A stretch of 64,000 nt of DNA. Source: Zoroaster sp. YZ-2022 (lineage: Eukaryota; Echinodermata; Asteroidea; Forcipulatida; Zoroasteridae). Made by a program: the position numbers and the translations under genes. The notes beneath the pieces are model-generated. The model ran no database searches, was not told the origin of the DNA, and saw nothing but the letters and a program-made list of their open reading frames with translations. Of this stretch, positions 10,283-21,895 are shown piece after piece; positions within the stretch are counted from its first letter, which is position 1, and every line of letters starts with the position of its first letter. The stretch spans positions 32,895,263-32,959,262 of the forward strand of contig CM055828.1 of the NCBI GenBank assembly GCA_029582265.1, written 5' to 3'.

Positions 10283-11548
10283 AGGTGTTCGGGTATGTGC
10301 CCGAAACACCTCTTGTTTTTGTTCGGTTTTTTTTTTTTTTTTTTTACTTCTTCTTCTTCTTCTTCTTCTCCCCCCCCCCACGTTTGTCCGCAAAAAAACA
10401 CATACTTGCAAACTTCACATGAACTTGAAACTTGGCATGTACTTAGAAATTAACAAGTAGATGAAACTCGAGTTGTGAGTGACCCCAATTTGACCTTACT
10501 TCCTGTCCAAACCGGAAGTCAAAGTTTAATATTTAAAAAAATCATATCTCAACAACCACAAGAGGTAAATTCACATTTTTTGCACCATTGTATAGATTGT
10601 TAATTGTTGAAAAATATTCACACAAAGGTGACCCCAATTTGACCTTAATTCCTGTCCAAACCGGAAGTCAAAGTTTAATATTTAAAAAAAATCATATCTC
10701 AACAACCAAAACAGGTAAATTCACAATTTGTGTACCATTGTACAGACCGTTAATTGTCAAAAGATATTTACAAAAAGATGACCCCAATTTGACCTTACTT
10801 CCTGTCCAAACCGGAAGTCAAAGTTTAATATTTAAAAAAATCCTATCTCAACAACCACAAGAGGTAAATTCACAATTTTTGTACCATTGTACAGATCGCT
10901 AATTGTCAAAATATATTTACAAAAAGATGACCCCAATTTGACCTTACTTCCTGTCCAAACCGGAAGTCAAAGTTTAATATTTAAAAAAAACACATCTCAA
11001 CAACCACAAGAGGTAAATTCACAATTTTTGTACCATTGTACAGATCGTTGTCAAACATATTTACAAAAAGTGACCCCAATTTGACCTTACTTCCTGTCCA
11101 AAACGGAAGTCAGAGTTTAATATTTAAAAAAAATCATATCTCAACAACCACAAGAGGTAAATTCACATTTTTTGCACCATTGTATAGATTGTTAATTGTC
11201 GAAAAATATTTACACAAAGGTGACCCCAATTTGACCTTACTTCCTGTCCAAACTGGAAGTCAAAGTTTAATATTTAAAAAAATCATATCTCAACAACCAC
11301 AAGAGGTAAATTCACAATTTTTGTACCATTGTACAGATCGTTAATTGTCAAAACAATTTTACAGAAAGGTGACCCCAGTTTGACCTTTACTTTTTGTCTA
11401 AACCGGAAGTCAAAGTTTAATATTTAAAACAAAATCTTCCACAAGAGGTAAATTCACAATCTTTGCACCATTGTACAGATCGTTATTTGTCAAAACAATT
11501 TTACACAAAGGTGACCCCAATTTGACCTTTACTTCCTCCCGAACACCT
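10283..11548 (+). mobile_element. hairpin-ended element with internal satellite array (family Z, full copy)
   Basis: It begins with the palindrome AGGTGTTCGGG..CCCGAAACACCT, then a T/TTC pyrimidine tract and a C tract, then about seven 150-bp units, and ends with CCCGAACACCT, an inverted copy of the start. This layout (terminal hairpin, short inverted ends, internal tandem core of about 150-160 bp) recalls the 'pearl' elements of bivalves and Helitron-associated non-autonomous elements; that comparison is from general knowledge. There is no coding sequence. Partial copies occur at 2669, 30303 and 46105. Confidence 0.75.
10478..11540 (+). repeat. satellite-like array, about 150-bp unit, seven copies
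   Basis: GTGACCCCAATTTGACCTTA or a close variant starts near 10478, 10628, 10778, 10927, 11070, 11220, 11370 and 11511. Each unit also carries CCGGAAGTCAAAGTTTAAT and CTCAACAACCACAAGAGGT. Frames of about 65-104 codons repeated through the array are shadows of the unit. A lone diverged unit is seen on the minus strand near 46110-46150 (TTTGGACCGGAAGTAAAGGT). Confidence 0.9.
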
Positions 11549-11745
11549 AGAGTTTGTGTAAACAAACTCGAATTTCTAGTTTTTTTTTTTCATCCACGAT
11601 ATATCGGCAAACATACATGTATATCGCGATTTTCGATAGTATCGTGATTTTCGATAGTATCGTGATTATTATTTTTTCATTCATGCACAATTGCTTTAGA
11701 GCCGATAACCACAGGTATGTACCCCTCTACAAGCATCACAATAAT
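11549..11745. other. interior of host element N
   Basis: It contains the repeated TCGATAGTATCGTGATT word and the segment ACCACAGGTATGTACCCCTC, whose reverse complement occurs at 43455-43475 in the second copy of the family. No gene is present. Confidence 0.6.
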
Positions 11746-12179
<434 letters not shown>

Positions 12180-12355
12180 AAATCTCAAATTCGTTTGCAT
12201 ATCAAGTATACTGTACTTTTGATTGTCACTTCTGAAAGCTGAAAGAAAAGACTGTCCTAATTTTGTCCTGACTTGATTCAATGGCAATTTTTTTTTTTTA
12301 CTCTATTTTTTTTTTTATAATTGCGATATATTTTTTTAACAGCGATTTGCTGATA

Positions 12356-12950
<595 letters not shown>

Positions 12951-13051
12951 CTTCCATTTATCTCAATAACTTGAAAAGTTTTCCATATCGTAATCGAATA
13001 AAAAAGGTACATGTATCATGATATTCGATATTATCGTCTTATCGCCCAAGT

Positions 13052-14599
13052 TTAAATCGGTACACTTCCATTTTTCTCGTAAAAGTGAATCACCTTCAAG
13101 TGAGATAAAGTACAGGAGAGGGAAGGTACAACATTGGTTCTGACCGAATTAAAAACTTTTTATCAAAAAAACTTATTTGGTGTTGGAATGTTGGAACATC
13201 TATCAATCATCCTGAGAAATTATTTGGCCTAAAGTGCTTCCATCTTACAGAAAACAGGAATTTTGATGTTGAAAAAATAATCACAAAAACCATGCTTGTA
13301 TAAGAAAGGAAAACGGGCAAATCGAGGGGAAAAAAACCGGGGAAAATGTACGTGTTTTCATGAGACATTTGAACACAGGTACTAAAACCACTTCTCTTAG
13401 ATTGATGAGTACATGTACACATGTACACGTAGCTCATTTCACACAAGAAAAGTGGAATGATAAAATAAATTTGGACTTGATACATACAGAATGAACATTG
13501 GCAGTAAATTTCTGCCTGATTTGCATACAGCAAAGTGCCCTTTTGGAGAGTAAATCTAATAACTGATGCTGGTTTGTTATCAATCAGATAGAAACATTCT
13601 ATGGGGCAAAGTGAATGGCCATAGACACATTGTAGAGTCAAGAATGAAAGACAGCTGTGTCATCAACTGTTTGGCTGCCTGAAGTGTGAATCTCATCTCA
13701 TTGTAATCTTGCAGTAAATTTATACCACTCAACACAGTGTAACAGTTAACACTTCATTACAGTGCCACAAATTTTTTTAAATCGCATTACAGTACAACGC
13801 CGCTATGACAAACATTTAGATATACCGAACATGACACCTATGTAGCTCCTGTTTTTGTATTATGATTTGGGAATAACAAATGCTTAATGTCCATTAAAGG
13901 GGGCACTGCACTGCTATAATAAAAGGTACAAAATTTAAAGTACATTGAGGTTTGTACATATTAAATTGTACTTCTAGTGTTAAATAGAAAGAGAGTGGCG
14001 TCCCTTAAAGTTCACTGTCTTCTTAACTGCTCATGATTCACCGGCAACCCCTCGACCGTCAAATCCCACATCGCTGCTGCCGCTGCTGCCGCTGCTGCCA
14101 ACAACATGTACACACACATACATACACACACACTGCAATTGTTGCCTCCTTATTTGAAACCACTGTTCTTGCGTAGCATGACCAGTCACTCTGTGCCCGG
14201 TACTCCCAGTCTCGCATTTCAAATTGCGGCCGCGGCTACAAAAGACGTTTTGGTAAGGGAGCAACATGACACTGAGTCCGCACTGAGCCACTGCTTCCTA
14301 GCTGCTAATACGAACAGGCAGCAATGAAACACGATCGGCAAACTGGTTATTCCTAGGAGACGATGGAATGGATTTCTCGGGGGAAAAGACAACACTGGAT
14401 GACTCTGACAGAGGCAACGTTGATTTGCTCAAAATCCAGACCATGGTATCTCACTTTTGAAAGGGTCTGATCTCGAAGTATTTCATCAAGGGATTTGCTC
14501 TTAAAACGTGTCAAAACCTACACCATGTGTTAATAAAAAGGCTGTTCCAAATTAACATAGTTTTCACCATAAATGGAATTCTTCTCTAAGATTTCTCCT
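13052..14599. other. non-coding stretch
   Basis: Near 13788 the sequence CAGTACAACGCCGCTATGAC resembles the end of a pogo/Tc1-type repeat, without a visible partner. 14030-14330 is GC-richer, has a (CTGCCG)n trinucleotide-type repeat (14073-14099), a CA-rich tract and overlapping frames on both strands, neither with splice sites or domains. No gene is called. Confidence 0.35.
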
Positions 14600-14735
14600 A
14601 ACTTGTGAAGACGATCAGAGTACACTGATCGAGTTTCTAATACGTCGGGTATCTCACCACCGGTTCTTCTCAGAATCAACAATTATAACTATTCCTGAGA
14701 GACTGCGTACATGGTGCTACCGCAAACCCTACTTT
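14600..14735 (+). mobile_element. terminal fragment of the Penelope-like family
   Basis: GAAGACGATCAGAGTACACT followed by GATCGAG begins a block with ACCGGTTCTTCTCAGAATCA and ACATGGTGCTACCGCAAAC. The order and spacing match the blocks at 39570-39720 and 588-713. The stem motif is decayed here: the first box reads TGTGAAGA and the second GAGTTTC. There is no coding sequence. Confidence 0.55.
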
Positions 14736-15142
14736 TAATTTTCTAATAAATGATAGAATGATGAACAATTGCTGTTTTAATTTGCCTTTCATCGATATAG
14801 CTTGGCATCTACAGAGACCCATACAATATGAATATACCTTCATTTATCCTTTTTTTTGGGGGGGGGGAGGGGGTGGGGCAGTGGAAGAGAAGAAGGTACA
14901 TACATGTACACTGTGCAATATTTGTCCCTCAAGTTTTTAAGAAATGTATCATAGAACTGTGAAAGATCATAATAGGTGCTCATTCTGTTGAGAAAGCAAC
15001 AAAAACACCATTTCTAAATTCTCCAAAAAGGTTTTCAGGACTGGCAACTTCTTGTAAATTCATCAGTTACAGAGTAAAGGGTCTTTGATTTAATACAATC
15101 ATTTTCTCTATGATGAAAGCACTTCAGAAAGAATAATCGTAT
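14736..15142. other. non-coding stretch with a G tract
   Basis: A T8-G10 junction followed by AGGGGGTGGGGCAG lies at 14850-14881 and could form a G-quadruplex. The rest is unique and AT-rich, with no supported gene. Confidence 0.45.
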
Positions 15143-15533
15143 GGGCAATTCCGTGGTTAATCACGTTACATTTTTGAGGTTTTGGGCTCACTCTTAATGC
15201 CATAAGAAATATTTCACTCATCAGTTTTTTCACAGTAGTTGCATTATACCCAGATCTTACTCAGCACAAAATAATAATTTAAGAAATTTGTTATATGTAC
15301 GCTATATAAGAGAAAAAGCAACATCTTATGTATCGTGAGTAACCAGCATTTTTTCTCTTATATAGCGTACATATTTGAAACTTAGGAAATTATTTTGTTT
15401 TGTGCTGAGTAAGGTCTGGGTATAGTGCAACCACTGTGTTAAAACTGATGAGTGAAATATATAAAAAAAAATTATGGTATTTAAGAGTTGGCAGTACCTT
15501 AAAAATGTAACGTGAGTAACCGTGAAATTGCCC
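15143..15533. mobile_element. foldback miniature element with arms of about 190 bp
   Basis: The left end GGGCAATTCCGTGGTTAATC and the right end, read in reverse complement as GGGCAATTTCACGGTTACTC, begin two long imperfect arms. They meet around 15330-15345 (ATATAGCGTACAT on the right pairs with ATGTACGCTATAT on the left). The right arm carries a small insertion near 15465-15495. No transposase is present. A transcript would fold into one long hairpin. Confidence 0.85.
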
Positions 15534-15630
15534 TTAAGTAGCAGGATGATTGTTAGTTTTACTGAATTTACACCAAGTGAGCTTTTAGATAATGATTTTG
15601 TTACTTTCATCATCTGATTATTATGTACAC

Positions 15631-15905
15631 GGAGTGTCGTGGCCGAGCGGTCTAGCGCACCGAACTCAAGTTCTGGTGTTGCCAGCAGCAGGGTGTGGGT
15701 TCAAGCCCCGGTCGTGACACTTGTGTCCTTGAGCAAGGTACTTAACCATAATTGCTTCGTCCTTCGGATGGGACGTAAAGCCGTAGGTCCCGTGTGTTGT
15801 GTAATGCATGTAAAAGAACCCAGGATACTTATCGTGAAAGTGTTTCTGGTTTAGCGCCTCGGAATAGGCAACTAGATTGATGGCGCTTTACAAATGCAGA
15901 TTGGA
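15631..15905 (+). mobile_element. tRNA-derived SINE (subfamily 2)
   Basis: Head GGAGTGTCGTGGCCGAGCGG with the A box, B-box region GGTTCAAGCCC (one mismatch from GGTTCGANTCC), then body CTTGAGCAAGGTACTTAACC and GATGGGACGTAAAGCCGTAG. The 3' end is GGCGCTTTACAAATGCAGAT followed by TGGATTGGAT rather than ATT units. The frame across it (15639-15854) is a shadow of the SINE; a near-identical frame occurs in the copy at 45470. Confidence 0.9.
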
Positions 15906-15947
15906 TTGGATACATTGTACCGGGTACCTTCTGTTTCTGGAATCGGT

Positions 15948-16109
15948 GTTCTTGTTTAAGAAGAACACACTGACTGAAATTTACTAGCTCATTTATACAG
16001 CAGAAACGGTAATATGACGTTATCTAAGGGGTATTATTTTCAGTCACTTTGTTGATATAAAACTAGCGTTCCGATTCCATGCCCTGTTGATCTTGGCGAT
16101 ATTGTCCCT
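15948..16109 (-). mobile_element. truncated TTAA-flanked miniature element (family K)
   Basis: Reverse-complement of the family seen intact at 56059-56281. It ends at CGATATTGTCCCT next to TTAA (16110-16113). The interior shares GATTCCATGCCCTGTTGA and ATTATTTTCAGTCAC with the other copies. The far end is lost next to the SINE. Its TTAA is shared with the next element, which begins at 16114. Confidence 0.75.
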
Positions 16110-16113
16110 TTAA

Positions 16114-16780
16114 CCCTTTACCTTCCCAAATCCTCCAAAATCCTCTTTGCTAAAGTGAAGGATTTTGAAGGATTGAGGTTACATGCTACATGCTACATGC
16201 TCTTTGCTAAAGTGAAGGATTTTGGAGGATTGAGGTTATTAAGCATACTTGCCTTTCCATGATCCATGTTTGTTGTAGTGATTGCTAGGTCAGTGCTTGG
16301 GTCAGTGCACACTGTTTATTGCTCCATGCATGCAGGGAGGGTCCCTGGCCATGTACATGTATCACAGATTAGAAACACATGTGTGCATACATGTCATGTT
16401 CAGGTTTATTACTACTGAAGGATTTTGGAGGATTCAGGTTATGTGTAAGCAAATGGGCCTAGGGAGTTAGGAAGGATTCAGGTTATGTGTAAGCAAATGG
16501 GCCTAGGGAGTTAGGAAGGATTCAGGTTATGTGTAAGCAAATGGGCCTAGGGAGTTAGGAAGGATTCAGGTTATGTGTAAGCAAATGGGCCTAGGGAGTT
16601 AGGAAGGATTCAGGTTATGTGTAAGCAAATGGGCCTAGGGAGTTAGGAAGGATTCAGGTTATGTGTAAGCAAATGGGCCTAGGGAGTTAGGAAGGATTCA
16701 GGTTATGTGTAAGCAAATGGGCCTAGGGAGGTAGGAAGGATTCAGGTTATGTGTAAGCAAATAGGTCTAGGGAGTTAGGG
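16114..16780. mobile_element. TTAA-flanked element with internal 44-bp array (family J)
   Basis: TTAA (16110-16113 and 16781-16784) flanks ends CCCTTTACCTTCCCAAATCC and GGGAGTTAGGG. TTAA duplications and CCC..GGG ends are hallmarks of piggyBac-type transposition. The interior has two copies of AGTGAAGGATTTT(G/T)GA.GGATTGAGG and then eight 44-bp units. A related copy with a single unit lies in opposite orientation at 53053-53404. There is no coding capacity. Confidence 0.8.
16429..16780 (+). repeat. eight-unit 44-bp minisatellite inside element J
   Basis: GGATTCAGGTTATGTGTAAG followed by CAAATGGGCCTAGGGAGTTA is repeated every 44 bp from 16430. The last two units carry substitutions (GGAGGTAGG; ATAGGTCTAG). 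The middle units are identical, which suggests recent expansion. Confidence 0.95.
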
Positions 16781-16784
16781 TTAA

Positions 16785-18248
16785 GTGATGTACATGTGTA
16801 GCAGAGGAAGTGTACATCTCTGTTAATTATCCGATTACAAAATAATCACTGAACTATAATCTAAACAACTTAACTCGATGTGAAGTTGGTGATAAAACTT
16901 GAAATGTATTATAAATTTGAAATGGATCAGGACCGTGATCAGATCTTTACATTAGAATGCATTTTCATTATTTTCTTGTAGATGATACAATGAAAAATCT
17001 GAAACTTTTACGTTGGTTTCTATTAAATCTCTCGATTCTTATAAAGTATGGATGTGTTTACATGTAAAGAAATGATGTTCAATCCCTTTTAAGATTTTGA
17101 CTCCTGTTCTATCACACGTCAGTGGGGAATAGTCATTTCTTAAAAAATAAGATTAAGCCAAAATCATCCAGCGTGAATATTTAATCGGATGGCAATATTG
17201 AAGGGGCCAACAAAATTCATGATTTATTTTCATTTTGTTTTCCTCCCTTGAGGCAAGTTAGCCAAGTTAATAAGATCACACATGAATCGTCAATGTGACC
17301 AGATCATAAACTCCTTAAGGCTCAGTTCCCGCCCCCCCCCCAAACGTCGCATCCACAAACCGGGTGAGACTCCCTCATCAAAATGAGCCATTAAATAATT
17401 GATCCCAAAATATCTTTTTGCACCTGGCCAAATGCTATAAATAATTATGTCTCTCTTTGCACTTCCAAATTAGCATATATATTTAGATTTCAAATGAGCT
17501 TTGATTCCAGCATTGTGAGTTTCTGTAGTCTGCAGCTTTCTACGGATTTTGTGTTGTCCAGTAGAATATGTTTTTTTTTTTAATTTAATTCAATTTTGCA
17601 TGAAACAAAATCCTCCGCAATCAAAACTAGGTCAGCTGTAAATAAAGTTACATGTGTGATGCTAAATCAAAAGTGAAAATTAATCACAAAAAGGTGTTTG
17701 CACTTGGTATATAAATCTGTAAATTTGACATTTTACACTCAGCAATAATAATCATCGCAGCTGGGATAGGACACCATCTGATCTAACCATGCAATTCACG
17801 TTCTAATGATAAATAAATAAAAATAAATAACTTATTTTGCATATATTCCATGACTTGTTTTTTTTTTTAAACGTTGATGACAAATAATTATGAAGTTGAA
17901 GTTAATGAATACATAGTAGGAGAGACTGCAGTGAAGGGGATACAAGACATATTTGTACATAAAGTATTTAAAATTCCTAAAATACCACACACATTTAGAT
18001 TCCTTATTATATGGTATACAGTTACACAAAAACGTGTTTGCATTAATGTTGTCATCTCCTAATAGCAATGGCAGACCTTGACTTTCGATCTATTCATGAC
18101 GGGTCAAGACAATTTCCCTGCACTTCCATTAGAAAATTTCAATGATTATGGAAGTAGGAAACCATGGCTTAAGACCAGCGGCATTTCTCAGTGAAGGTCA
18201 GTGCTTTCAATGAAATGTGGTAAAGGCAGTGTACACCATTAGGCCACA
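16785..18248. other. non-coding stretch
   Basis: The segment near 17005-17070 carries GATTCTTATAAAGTATGGAT, a single diverged copy of the unit amplified at 38037-38743. 17160-17500 is unique, AT-rich and free of obvious repeats apart from a C tract at 17332-17341. Minus and plus frames near 17832-18068 have no domain signal. Nothing else is supported. Confidence 0.4.
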
Positions 18249-18647
18249 AAAAAAAAAGTCTCCGGTTCCTGGTCATAGGTCGGCTTCAAAATCGGTGTGG
18301 TGATGTGTTCTTTTTTTTTTTTTTTGGTAAACTTTTAAAATTTGCCAAGCAGTGAAAGACATGATATATGTACACGCGGTTATTGGATCCAGACCAAATT
18401 TCCTACATGTATACACAAAGTATGGTGGCTAAGAGAGACCTCACAAATCGGGCAAACGTTCATACTCCTATGTGAAAAAGTCGTTTAAAACACAGCATGG
18501 CAGAATTCCAATCGACCCAGCAATTTTGGCTGCAATTGGACTTCGTTTCAATAACAACAACAAAAATAAAAAAGGAAACTAAAAATGCCGACACGCGGGT
18601 CTGAGGCGACGCGCTCAGATACCAGAAACTGGAGCCCCATTTTTTTG
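18249..18647. mobile_element. miniature inverted-repeat element (family R, copy 1)
   Basis: The left end AAAAAAAGTCTCCGGTTCCT and right end ACCAGAAACTGGAGCCCCAT form imperfect inverted ends. The body is shared with 39207-39546 (CTTCAAAATCGGTG, GGTTATTGGA, AAACACAGC, GGCTGCAATTGGAC and the GACGCGCGG-like block). No transposase is present. A G16-18 run follows directly on the right. Confidence 0.75.
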
Positions 18648-19591
18648 GGGGGGGGGGGGGCATAGTTAAATATATGTAAATACATCCATAGTTTACGCTT
18701 CGTGTAAGCATAGTGCTTATTCTCAATTAGGGCCCAGCGTGTTTTCATTCCAACCTCGCTTTGGTCATTGGAGAAAAAACAAGACGGCTACGGAATGATA
18801 TAGTAGATCTTTGACAATGCTAGATCCTAGACAAACACATTGTTTGATGATGTATTTTATACTTTTGTTCATACCACTTTTTATAATCATTTTTTTTAAA
18901 TTGTGTATGAGGATATTACTATTTGCGATGTGTTCTGTTGAAATCACACACATTTGGGCAAGAAATCAAAATTGAGTTGGTTATTGATAATGAGAGTACA
19001 GATCTTCAGCTTTACAATGATAGCTTTCTTATTTTAATTGGACGCACAAAAGCGGAATTACGTAATTTTTAAGTTTGTCTTTACGAAAACTCAAAACGAA
19101 GTTATTGCCCTTTAAAAGATTCATGTTAGAAGTTTCATTTGGTATAATTTAAGTAATTAACTTCTTACAAAGGTACTTCATTTCCCTAGCAACGGGCATT
19201 ACAGAAGAGTAATATTGCCTTATATTGCTTTATTAAGGGTTTCATATACATTAAACTTTTTGCTATTTCTCAGTTCCGAGCTCTGCCCAATTCCATCTGA
19301 TTTCGGTAGAACATGTCACATTTGTTACATTTGCTAGTTCTTATTTCAGAAACACAAAAGATCTGCTCAAAAAGGGATGCACACAGCAAAAAAAGGGAGA
19401 GTTAGTGAAGAAAAAAAACGGGGGATGGGGGTGGGGTTACACTGCAAAAAGAGAGAGGGAGTTAATGAAAAGTGAAAATGAACATGTATTTCAAATATCT
19501 GATTATCAGAAGGGGGTTGTGGTGGGGGGGGGGTGCATTGATGTAATATGCAAATCACCAGGTGTATACGTGTGTATATTGGGGACCATTA
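18648..19591. other. non-coding stretch with G runs
   Basis: G run at 18646-18661 and further G-rich runs at 19420-19435 and 19512-19534. No gene and no other repeat border is seen. Confidence 0.45.
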
Positions 19592-20400
19592 AGGCCTTTT
19601 CACACTGTCCATAATCTCGGGGTCGGAACCGGTTCCAACCCTGATATTTTTTTCAACCCTTTTCCCACTTCTAAAATTTCAACCCTGTTCCGATCCGGGT
19701 AGAATGCTCTAGCCGGATCGAAATCAACCCTGGCAGGGACCAGGGTTGAAAATCTCAATCCGGATTGAAATTGCATTTTTCGGCATGAACCGTGTCGAAA
19801 ATGATAGTGTGAACCACCCCGAGTTGAGCTCACTTACCGCCGATCTGTGTTGAGTTGTGTAGCGCGAAATTCTACGAAAATCTTACACGGGTACAAAGGT
19901 CAATAAACAATCAGCTGTGAGGCCGCGCCGGCGCACTACGTACATGTACACGTGTACAATGTACGTGTACATGTACATTGTATGCACGCACATCCTATGC
20001 CAAGCGTGGGCTTGTATAACGTCAACCCTTTTTCTCCGCAGAATGTACAAAAACATGTACATTACTACTACAAAGAACGAGTCGTCGAGCGAAGTGGGCG
20101 CAGCCATGTTGGAAATGTGTATACATCCGGCCGCTTGGCGCATCGCAATGCATTGTGGGATCGAGAAAATCATCACAGCGCGCCGTGCCGAATGCGGTCC
20201 GTGTTGAGAATTTCGTAGTGTGAATACACATGGCCCTAGCCGGATTGAACGTTACACGGTTCACGGAGCGGCCGGTTCGCGTAATGAACAGTGTGAACGT
20301 TGCGTCTTTGCGATCCGTGTCGAAAACAACCCAGGCTGAACCGGGTTGGATCCGGGTTGGTTTCAACACGGTTCGAAGCGGAGATAGTGTGAAAAGGCCT
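19592..20400. mobile_element. PIF/Harbinger-like non-autonomous element
   Basis: The 3-bp direct repeat TTA (19589-19591 and 20401-20403) flanks ends AGGCCTTTTCACACTGTCC and AGATAGTGTGAAAAGGCCT. A TTA/TWA target duplication with such ends fits PIF/Harbinger. The outer arms are GC-rich, with recurring words such as ACCGGTTC, CCGGAT and GTGTGAA. The centre has a TACATGTACACGTGTACA palindromic tract (19936-19980). No transposase or Myb-like frame is visible; the overlapping frames reflect the repeat structure. Confidence 0.75.
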
Positions 20401-21291
20401 TTAGATGATGGTATGTACACGAGTGTAAACGTGTGTATTTATATTTATAATAATAGTGTCACACAAGTAGTGTTATACTATGAACGTAATACGTATTACC
20501 TGTACGTCACATTCATGTTTATATAAGATCATCTTCTAACAGTCTCAATCACACATGTGAACAATGTGTAGATCTACATTGTATACATGTATGTATGCCT
20601 TTTATAATTCCAATTTCATACTTTTTCATAAAAAGCTGTTTCAGGCTAGACAATTTACCAGAGGCTTGTGTGAGAAGTTTATTGACATCCAGTTAGTTCA
20701 TTTCCAAAGCTAGCGATACACCATGATTGGGTATACATGTATTTTGGTTGTGACAAGTGGAACAGCACCGCGCTCATTTACCCATATCATTTGGATCTTA
20801 GAGGTAGAGGGTCTTTCAAGTAGTGGCTTCATTTCAGACATAAATGGGAAATTTAATATGAAGACCAGACTGAGGGTTGAATGCATTACCCCTCAGGGGT
20901 TTTTCCTGCAGAATAATAAGAACCCAGTGACCAGTTTGTTACCTAATTTGATTAAGGATTTGTAATACAAGTCTACCACATGCTGGAAACCAGGGTCACT
21001 CCAGGACATGTGGATAATCAATAATGAGATCCATGATTACAATTCAATTTTTTTTCTTGATTATTTTTTTTACTTGAGCAGCCCTGGAAAATTTGTTTTC
21101 ATGGAGAAATGGCTTCTGTTGTTACCCTGGCACAGTATACATGAGATTTGATTGGCTCTTGCATGTGGAATACAATAAATTGTGATGAATGCATCTGCCG
21201 TTGACTCGTTGGTAGAGCAGTGATGGCTTGTTTATGAAAGGGCATCATGTTTAAAAACCATTTACATCCAGTGGAAATCCATAACAACATC
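20401..21291. other. non-coding stretch
   Basis: TACATGTA-rich near 20570-20600. A + frame (20723-20965) reads through unique DNA without splice signals or a known domain. No gene is called. Confidence 0.35.
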
Positions 21292-21570
21292 ATGGGGGTT
21301 CATGCAATGTTGTTTTTCTGTAGTGCAAGTGAATCATGATTCGTTAATCATGATTGCAAGTGAATCATGATTGCAAGCGTTTTACTGTACTTTGCGAGGT
21401 CACATGATCCGTTAAAGGGAAAAGATACCGGTGGTAAACTTCCAGTGTGCTGTGTCTCTCACCTCACGTGAATAAAGATTGAAAAACAAAACAGGTTACC
21501 AGTGATAGTTTCGTTCGTTACATTGTTTTGAGATACGTACCTTGACAAATGACAAACAAAGGCATTTGGT
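21292..21570 (+). repeat. dispersed repeat, copy 1 of a 280-bp duplicated segment
   Basis: The segment from GGGGGTTCATGCAATGTTGT to TTTGGTGTATACCAAGGAC recurs at 23826-24112 in the same orientation with few changes. It contains CACATGATCCGTTAAAGGGA and CCTCACGTGAATAAAGATTG. Copy 1 has a small local duplication of GTGAATCATGATT near 21330-21380. It could be an uncharacterised mobile element or a local segmental duplication. Confidence 0.8.
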
Positions 21571-21638
21571 GTATACCAAGGACCTCCTATTGGTCTCCTC
21601 TTTTGTTCTCTGTGTTGTTAGACTTAAACATTTGTAAG

Positions 21639-21895
21639 CATCTCCTGATTTTCATCCGAGAACATTTGCAAAAAAAAAAAAGACTGCCAACCGAGGACCT
21701 ATTGTTTTCTTTTGTTACTTTTTTAGGCATCTCCTGATTTTCATCCGAGAACATTTTGAAAAAAAAAAAGACTGCCGACCGAGGACCTATTGTTTTCTTT
21801 TGTTACTTTTTTAGGCATCTCCCGGTTTTCAACCGAGGACTTTTGCAAACAAAAATAACTGCCAACTGAGGACCCATTGTTTTCTTTTGTTATAC
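21639..21895 (+). repeat. three-unit tandem repeat, about 88 bp
   Basis: GCATCTC(C/T)(T/C)G.TTTTCA.CCGAG starts units at about 21639, 21727 and 21814. Each unit has an A-rich tract, ACTGCC(A/G)AC and CCATTGTTTTCTTTTGTTA-like sequence. The third unit is the most diverged. Confidence 0.85.

Noticed and set aside
16429..16780. CRISPR-like array
   Set aside because: The 44-bp units are contiguous with no unique spacers, and the DNA is eukaryotic.
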